Of a stretch of DNA of 12,826 bases, positions 1 through 7,400 are shown in pieces. A program made the translations under genes and the position numbers. The DNA is taken from contig JAOXYC010180801.1 in the NCBI GenBank assembly GCA_028565715.1, positions 1-12,826 of the forward strand. The letters are read 5' to 3'. Position 1 is the stretch's first letter. Each line of letters starts with the position of its first letter. The notes beneath the pieces are model-generated. The model was given only the letters and a program-made list of their open reading frames with translations, did not search any database and had not been told where the DNA came from. The stretch comes from Phoronis pallida. Lineage: Eukaryota > Phoronida > Phoronidae.

Positions 1-286
1 ATAAACTAACTCTGTGCCAAATTTCATGCTTTAGTCACCTTTTGATCAATTTTTCTGTTAAGGCCCCTAGCTATAAGTACCTGAGAACACACCGGAGAGC
101 TTTGGTAAGACACGTCCACTTCACAGGTCCGCTGCGCCTCAAGACCCAGACTCGTTCTGATATTCCAGGCAGACCGGACGTGGTCGGCGACGACGTTGGA
201 GAATATGGAAAGCTTGGCTAGCTCACCTCGATAAATAACCCTAACTAATTGAGGAGACCAATATATTCACAGGAATCACAGATACT
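1..286. other. 5' flank, no gene recognised
   Basis: No exon is recognised here. The part at about 70-230 is richer in G+C and CpG than the rest of the window. On the minus strand a stop-free stretch runs from about 266 to 24 (roughly 80 codons, no ATG) and resembles no family I know. The opening bases (10-35) look like interspersed-repeat sequence to me, but I cannot name the family. It could be a repeat fragment, a non-coding CpG-rich patch, or part of a gene to the left. Confidence 0.3.
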
Positions 287-522
287 ACATTGGTATTTTT
301 ATACCGCTTTTTCAATGCGGTTATTGGGGTTTACAACTTATATAGTAAACATACATAACATAACTAACTGTTGCAGACATTAATTCCTGCATTTACATAT
401 ATACAATAAACCTTTAAATAGCTAATATGGGCACGGAGATGCAGTCAACCTGGCTCCGGCGGGACTCGAACCCGGAATATAGGGTTGTGAGTCCCAGATC
501 TTAACCGTTCGGCCACCAGTCC
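287..522 (-). mobile_element. tRNA-derived SINE-like element
   Basis: Read on the minus strand, a tRNA-like head (522 to 451) is followed by about 165 bp of unrelated AT-rich body. The body ends in a CCGCATTGAAAAAGCGG hairpin (plus-strand 304-320) and ATAAAAATACC. The head keeps good RNA polymerase III boxes: an A-box-like TGGCCGAACGG and a perfect B box, GGTTCGAGTCC. A tRNA promoter head fused to an unrelated body is the usual SINE architecture. The tail boundary near 287 is estimated, and no clear target-site duplication was found. It lies upstream of the first secure MRPS27 exon, antisense to that gene. Confidence 0.5.
451..522 (-). pseudogene. degenerate tRNA-like sequence (SINE head)
   Basis: The minus strand gives a 72-nt tRNA-like unit: acceptor start GGACTGG, D-arm TGGCCGAACGGTTAAG, anticodon-loop position CTCACAA (would read CAC, valine), T-arm with loop TTCGAGT and a CGGAGCC acceptor end. 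The anticodon stem and T stem mostly pair (one mismatch each). The acceptor stem (GGACTGG against CGGAGCC) pairs at only about four of seven positions, counting a wobble, so a working tRNA is unlikely. A SINE head is the better reading. The isotype assignment is tentative because the D-arm looks more serine-like than valine-like. Confidence 0.55.
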
Positions 523-797
523 ACCTCCAATGTCAAAACCGATAGTCAAATCAAATATTGCCGTAATTGTTATGAATAAAGGAAGCAACAGCAACAGCGT
601 TAAATTAGGATAAAGGCGACCTTCATCGCCCCTGTTAGTGTTAGTGTTAGCATTATTCGCCCACCCTATACTTTTTCAGTGCAGATCTGAAAATATGTTC
701 ATGAAATCAATACAGTACTGCACTTTTCTTTTCATATAACTAGACTGTTTAATTTGATACAAACAGGAACTGTCTGCACACAGTAATCTCACGAAAA

Positions 798-819
798 ATG
801 CGCACTTTTAAAAATGAAG
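798..819 (+). CDS. MRPS27: weak candidate for MRPS27 exon 1
   Basis: The secure MRPS27 exon at 1366 begins with two bases of a split codon, so exon 1 must end in phase 1. Of the ATGs between 1 and 1365, this is the only one I found with a short open frame leading to a plausible donor (GAAG followed by GTAAAG) in that phase. It would encode seven residues plus a split glycine. Against it, a mitochondrial protein should start with a longer arginine-rich presequence, and seven residues is very short. The true exon 1 may lie left of the window. Confidence 0.15.
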
Positions 820-1035
820 GTAAAGTCACATTAGCCAGTTAGCGGTACCCCATTGCATAGGAAGAACAGATTGTTGTTTGACAGGGGTTGTGGGAGAGAC
901 TAGTACCTGCAAATTTTAGAACTTTGGCACTTGAAATTTAGTTCTTCGGTCATTTCTCATTTTGAGAGTGAACATAACAGCCTATTTCATGTTCTGGCCA
1001 CTGAGCAAAATCTGACACCTCTGGCAATTCCTAGC

Positions 1036-1064
1036 ATTCAGTCAATGAAATTCATTGGCTGAAT
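1036..1064. repeat. 29-bp near-perfect palindrome
   Basis: The arm ATTCAGTCAATGAA (1036-1049) and its inverse TTCATTGGCTGAAT (1051-1064) are separated by a single A. Only one pair is imperfect, and it would be a G-U wobble in RNA. No function is assigned. It lies about 80 bp left of a larger foldback element but is not part of it. Confidence 0.7.
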
Positions 1065-1141
1065 AAAGGGATTGAATAGGGCAAACTGTGTCTGCATGAA
1101 TATTCAAAATAATTTGATTCAACATACATTTTATACTTATA

Positions 1142-1317
1142 CATTGAGACAAAAAATATGACGGTTCTTTGCATATATACAGTTTTTTTATAGTATGCCT
1201 ATTGCCAATGTGCTTCATGTGATAGGGTGATTTTTCAGATCTAATGAGGAGAATTTAATAAAAACTGTAAATGTAAAGAACCGTACGGTTGTATTTTTAA
1301 CGACCTTTGTCTCAATG
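1142..1317. mobile_element. 176-bp foldback/MITE-like element
   Basis: The ends are a perfect 12-bp inverted repeat, CATTGAGACAAA (1142-1153) and TTTGTCTCAATG (1306-1317). Inside, the pairing continues: GACGGTTCTTTGCATATATACAG on the left is matched, with a few changes, by the inverse of sequence at about 1263-1290. The arms total nearly 50-60 bp around a loop of about 70 bp. There is no room for a transposase, so it would be non-autonomous. I could not define a target-site duplication, so the superfamily is open. It ends 48 bp before an MRPS27 exon. Confidence 0.6.
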
Positions 1318-1365
1318 AAAACCTACTGCCTGTTTTTTACGTATTGGATATCTTTAATCTTCCAG

Positions 1366-1455
1366 GAAGAAGAACTCTGTTGTCAGAAGCGTACAGCTGT
1401 AGTGAAGCATGGCAGGAGAGACTCAGCTCATCATTGCTGTCTCCGGTGGTTGCTG
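1366..1455 (+). CDS. MRPS27: MRPS27 exon 2 (first secure exon)
   Basis: The acceptor is TAATCTTCCAG at 1355-1365 and the donor is GCTG followed by GTAGGG at 1456. Read with two leading bases of a split codon it gives RRTLLSEAYSCSEAWQERL and onward. This aligns with the human segment KRYLLSSAY...KWEAREKE just after the presequence. It ends with one base that completes an Asp codon in the next exon. An ATG at 1409 in another frame opens a short peptide that fits neither the homology nor the splice phase, so it was not taken as the start. Confidence 0.82.
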
Positions 1456-4400
1456 GTAGGGGGCTTTTTCTAAAGAGAAAATAATTGATATTTTAAATAT
1501 TTGTCAGGATTTGGTTGATGTAATTTTTTAGCTGTTGTAAAATCAAACACAAGTCCAATTTCAAAAGTTGATAATTTCACATTGATCCCCCTGAACTGTG
1601 GAAAAGCAGCTGTGTTTGGAGAATAGCTTTATAAGACAGTTTCACAGTTTATTTTGCATAGGGGTTTGGTTAAAAGGTTCAGTCACTTTACTACCAGCTG
1701 TAATATAAGAGATATGTTTTGTAAATCCAAAAGCACTCCTTTTATTTTTTTTTTTAAAAAAACATTACTTATAAATGATGGAATAAATTGTTCATACTCT
1801 CCTGATAACATAATAATAAAAAGTTTCTTACTAGGTGAGTTAGTAGTTCAGATGTTCAGACGTTTCAATCCGTTGGGGACCCCATGGCATGGATGAGAAT
1901 GACTTTTTCTGCATACTTAAATTTGTTCATTTATCACAAGTAATTAGCGCATGTACATAAGCATAATATAATCTAACTAATCCAATTACATTTCTTGCAG
2001 ATGATTTTTGTCTGAAGCTGCATGAGAAGTTTGAAACTGAGTCCCGTGTGAATGCTATTGATGTGGACATTGTAAGTCTCTGGTTCTGTGGTTTGAATTT
2101 ACTTATCACACCTGTATTGTATTAGTTTGTAGCCAGTCATTGCTACTATTGATTGTATGTATTCCCCTGTACTAGCTTATTGTAGCTTGTCACTTATGAA
2201 TATGGAAAAAATTCCCAAAACTAGTCAAGAAGGTATTGAACCGAGAAGGTTCATTTTGGGAATATATTTTTTTAGCAATATGGAGACTGCTAAGGACTAG
2301 AAACAAATACAAACCGTGATTTGAATATCAATGTTTTTTGTTGTATTTTCATCTGCATCTAAAGACAAAAACATATAAATAGACACTCTGTCATAGCACT
2401 GCATCAAACGATCTTGCAATTGGTCAAGTTTTATTTTCATCATGATTGCCTGACAACAAAACGATGTATCTTGTTTGTAATGTCACTTTTATTTTACAGT
2501 TGATGAACAAGATCTCTGAAGTCACCGTCGTAGAACTGGATTTCATTGAACAACTCCTTCATAGGTACTGGTTTGAGATTAAAACAATGTGTTCGTCCAA
2601 TGGGGGTTTCTCTTCGGATTCTTCTTGATTTTTGAACAATAAGCAAGAATCAAAACACTCTGAATGAACACACATGAAATTGAAATGTTGTGAGTTTGGA
2701 TAATGCTCTGGGCAGTCCGGTGTGTCTTTAAGCATGACACTTTACTGGCAACGTTCCAGTCTACTCAACTGGTAATGAGTAGGCCAGAAAGTAACCTGTC
2801 TGCATTCTGTCTAGGGGGAGTTGCCCAACTCTCATCCGCTAATGCTACAGAAACTTGAATAGCATCTGGACCTATGCCCCTAATTTAGGCTCAAAGAAAG
2901 TTCCCTCCTTTGCAAACCTTGAAGAAATGATTGTAAATATATATTTTGTTCACAATGTGTCAAAACCACCAGAGTTTTTGGATAAAAGGGTTATGATTGA
3001 ATGTTATCATTTCAAAATCTTTATAATTATTAAAAATTCTAATTATTCTGACAGTTGAGGAAAAATTATCCGTCTAAAGCAGTTTCTGTTTTTCCCCACC
3101 AGGTTTCGCCACACAAAAGATGCACTACATGTGCTGGACTCGACACACTACACAATCATTAGAGAATACTTAAAACTGAAGCAAGCTGACAGACTACTGC
3201 CAATTATTACAGATAAGGTATGGAGGGTCTCCTTATGAGGAAAACTTGTTATACCCTCAAATTACTGAAACTGAAACATGTTTTAAATTTATTAGGTGCA
3301 ATTATAATGGTTGCATAAATGTTTAACAAAATGCAAAATAATGCTTTTAAGCATACTATGTAAGTTTTTGTGTTCCATTTATATGATGATAATAGTTGAG
3401 AAAGATACCTTTTGAACAGCTAAAGTGCAGCGATGTTTTGCGTAAACACTGCGTTTCAGCCATTTCACAAGGCAGTGGTTCACCACGCAGTGGCGCCCTC
3501 TAATGACGACTGATGAAATTGGTTGTGCCACCTATAAGATTTGGTGAACATTCTTTTCATCTATTGCCAGTTGTGTGTTGAACTGTGTCGTTATTTTCTA
3601 GATTGGCTATGGTATATTCCCTGATGTTTACAGCTCAAACTTACTGATGGATCATTTCATCAAGGCAAACAATTTCTCAGGTAAGAAACCAACCAACTTA
3701 TATCAGGGCTTGGAATGACTGTGCACAAAAACCACTGAAAAGTGTGAAGAAAATATTTTAAGATCGGAAAAAAGTGGAAAATGCTGACCAAAAACGCGGA
3801 AAATTATCTCAAAAAGTTGATGGGGAAAAAATGTGACTGTATTATATTCTCTTGCTTGTTCGTTCACTTCCCGGACATTTCCATTGTTCCTTACTCTCAT
3901 ATCCTCACGGTTTGCTGCCTCTTATCATTCCGAAACTCGCTTATTCGGGGACATCAACTCAAAACCATCCTTGTTTTAAAATATGTTGTTCAAGTCTCCA
4001 TCGTTGAAGATCAATCGGCATTTTTCTTGTTATATGCACAGATAATATTTATCATTGGCATTGCTTACGTTTGATTTATAATTTTCATGTTTTCTCGTAG
4101 GTTTTATAAATTTACCTCAAATATGTTCAGTCAGTAATATTTAGTAGGGCTGGAACGGTACACGAAAGTTTCGGTACGGTACGGTATCGGTACACAGGTC
4201 TTCGGTACGGTACGGTATTCGGTACAAATTACAAACCAAGATTCTCAAAAAACACCAACATTTTTTCAACAAATCGTACTGTAGAGTACATCATTGTAGA
4301 CAATCCCGGGGTAGACAATCACTTGTTGCTAAAGTACAGATACTGTATCACTATGTAATACTAGGACAAATAACGGCCGAAGAAAGAACTACGTGTACTT

Positions 4401-7400
4401 TAATCGAGTGCCGCGGTTGGATATACGAATGTTTTAGAAAGATAAGAGTCTGACAAAAACAGGCAAATTTTCGGTACGTCGCTACACCAGGGTCTACGTA
4501 CCGTTCCGTACCGATCTGCAGATTTCGGTTCGGTAATGTACTGAGTACGGTTTCAGCCCTAATATTTAGTGTATTAAGGAAAATTACCGAGATAGGTAAA
4601 TTTAACCTAGAGTATTATAATTTGAATGAAAATTCGAAATTAAATAATTATGCTTCACCTTTTTTGTGGAATGTTAGGTTGTTTACTGGGGGTGACCTAG
4701 TTGTCTCATAAATTAGAGGGCATCCATTGTATTTCACTCCTGCGTTTGTGGTCTTTTCGTTCAAATCACATCATATAGACTTATCATTTATGAGAACGAC
4801 CCAGTCTAGTACTGAAACTTGCAGGATGCCAAACCTTAGTAAGGTGTAAGCAATTAATATCAAAACTAGTAAATGAATTTATCAAATAACTACCCTTCTA
4901 TTCGATGTAGTAAAACTAATTTAATAACATCAAAGCGTTATTACATTGTCTTAATCGAGTTCTCAAAACTCCACATTTTTAGCAAATTGGCGATGCTATG
5001 TGATAAATTGATTCTCAAATTCATGGGAAGTAATAAACATTTTATTGGATTCGATTTAAAAAATCATAGAACTCACCAAAGGCGTCATTCTATGATTTTT
5101 CAAATCTCATCCAATAAAAAGGTGTTATTACATCCCATTCATTGTAAGAATCACTTTTTGCTCATTCATTGTAAGAATCACCTTTTGCAATGGTGTTTTT
5201 CTTTATTTTATTCTTCATCAAAAATTGTTCATTTTATAGCTGCCAGTAAAATAGCCTGTGATTTGATGTTACAAGAGATGTTAGATCACCCTACTAGTAA
5301 CCTTCTGGCTCTATATGCCTGTTATACACATACTAAGCAGTTACTGGTGGCAACTGATGCTGAAACCTCGGAACAACAAGATGGTCAAGGGCAGGATGAT
5401 GAGGTTAGTCCATGATTTATCAAAAGTAAATAATAATAATAATAATAATGAGTGCATTTATATAGCGCTTTTTCTATGAGAATATTCTAAAGCATTACTA
5501 TCCCAGGCTGTGGAACTGTTCATACATGTGCAATTTCAACTCCCCAGGGTGCATACCGGCTAGCGGTGCGCTGTATCTCTACACACTATGCTACCACAAT
5601 TACCACCACTTTCCTAGCCTGGTATCCATTTGTATACCTGGGTGGAGATAGACAATTCGGGTGAAGTGTTTTATCCAGGAACACACAATGCCGCCGACAG
5701 GGGTCGAACTGCAGATCTCCGGGTTAAGAGGAACACGCTCTGTACCACTAAGCCACCTGCACTCCCAAAATAATATCTCGGGGTTGGAATAGATACGGCC
5801 CTTGACCCTGACCCTGTCCCTGGGCAGGAACCCCCAGAGTTGAAAACAGGGCTATCTGACCTATGAAGAGGAGCCCTGCTCCACAAATGAGACCCCTAGT
5901 ACCACAAACAAAGAAGAACTTTAAACCAAACACTGGCGTAAAATGTGCTCAGATCAGGTGTAGCGTTAGAGTTTGTGTTGCAGGCTTATAGGTTTTTAGA
6001 TGCGCGTTTCCTGTTTGTAGGCTTGCAGAAACCCAACTGTCGACTCCATTGTTCCTGTTAGTTGGTTAATGCTCACTCAAGAATTGATGTTAAATGGCAA
6101 ACACAACTTTTTCATAAATTTAAAATGAAATTCTCTTTCATAGGAAATGCAGTACATCCCAGTCAAGTATGTACGAAATCCATGGTACGACGACCACTTT
6201 GACATCAACAATGAGAAATGGTTGCTAGGGAAAACCATGGCGATGGCTGCCAAGCAACATGACACCACAATGGGACTCAGCTTACAACTAATGGGTTGGG
6301 GACTGTACAACAAATTTGATAAAGGACTTGACTTGTTAAAGACAGTCGTGGAGTCGGAGTCTAAGTCTATTACTGAAGAGGCTGTGAGTGTTATTAAACT
6401 GAAGTTGTTTATCAAACTGATTGTGCATTACTTGGTAACATAACTGAATTTCCTGGTTTTCAAAAGTTTTCAAACACAACATGTTTCGGTAGTAACGTCC
6501 ACCATTATCAAACGTTTCACCATGTTACTACCAGAACATATTGGATTGAAAACTTGGTGTTTTTTTTTTATGAATCCTACTGCATAGAGGGATTTCATAT
6601 GACGTCCCGTAAATTCACGTTGGTGCACAAGTTGGGAATTGTACCATTTGTGGGTTAGAATTTGCAGTCTCTCTACTTCATTTAAACTTTGGCTCTTAAG
6701 GCTGCTAAAATTAACACAATGTAGGCAAATAAAGTGCTTAAAATGCATGTTGAGTAACGGTGCCCACATGCTTTCTGGGCACCGGCCAGAGGGCGCTGAC
6801 TGTCTGGTCCTTGCACTGTGTTTCACGTAAATTTTCACTAGATAACCTGAATACTAGGGCTGAAACGGTACACAAAACTTTCGGTACGGTACGGTATCGG
6901 TACACAGGGCTTCGGTACGGTACGGTATTCGGTACAAACCAAGAATCACAAAAACACCAATAGTTTCTCAACAAACTTGAAATTTATTCATCAAATCGTC
7001 CTGTAGAGTACACCATGTAGACCATCATTCGTTGATAAAGTACATACATCGCCGTAGCCTATATAACTAGGACTTTTAACAGCCGAAAAAAGAACTTACG
7101 TCAGTGATTTTAATAGAGTGCTGTGCTTGGATATATGAACGTTTTAGAAAAAAGAACAATGATTTGTAAGTTAGAAGAATACTTTACTGACAGAAGTATG
7201 ACAAAACCAAGCAAATTTTCGGTACCTCGGTACACCAGGGTCTGCGTACCGTACCGTACCGATCTGAAGATTTCGGTTCGGTTCAGTAATGTACCGAGTA
7301 CCGTTTCAGCCCTAATGAATACCCTCTTTAGTTACTTGATACTTCAAGTCAAGAGCATCTGGAAGACAACTGAATTAGTAAATTGCAAAGTAACACATAA

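Larger units (their letters stand above)
523..1141. other. upstream or first-intron region, no gene
   Basis: This AT-rich sequence lies before the first secure MRPS27 exon. It has a short GTTAGT-type tandem run at about 636-650 and a palindrome at 1036-1064. Apart from the weak exon-1 candidate at 798-819 I see no coding signal, and no convincing promoter motif. Confidence 0.4.
3681..5239 (+). other. MRPS27 intron 6, holds hAT-like MITE copy 1
   Basis: This GT-AG intron is in phase 1. Contents: unassigned AT-rich sequence to 4136, the MITE at 4145-4561 with its flanking duplications, a long imperfect hairpin at 5040-5119 and a 27-bp tandem duplication at 5136-5189. The open frame at 3781-4074 shows no family resemblance and is treated as chance. 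Confidence 0.65.

Noticed and set aside
451-522. functional tRNA gene on the minus strand
   Set aside because: The acceptor stem pairs at only about four of seven positions and a SINE-like body follows the head, so it is better read as a SINE head.
1409-1461. ATG at 1409 opening MAGETQLIIAVSGGCW as an MRPS27 start
   Set aside because: It is in a different frame from the one that joins in phase to the next exon and matches the MRPS27 N-terminal region (LLSEAY...EAWQE). It also runs into a stop right after the donor.
3781-4074. 97-codon open frame in intron 6
   Set aside because: It shows no family resemblance, has low-complexity hydrophobic content typical of translated AT-rich intron, and overlaps an open frame on the other strand.
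5805-5822. telomere-like CCCTGA run
   Set aside because: Only about three imperfect units, which is ordinary low-complexity sequence and not an interstitial telomere.
5671-5933. two minus-strand open frames with Gly/Gln repeats
   Set aside because: They are translations of the SINE head and an adjoining CCCTGA-like run, not a gene.
6077-6415. 112-codon minus-strand open frame opposite exon 8
   Set aside because: It is a shadow of MRPS27 exon 8. The plus-strand frame matches the family and has splice sites.
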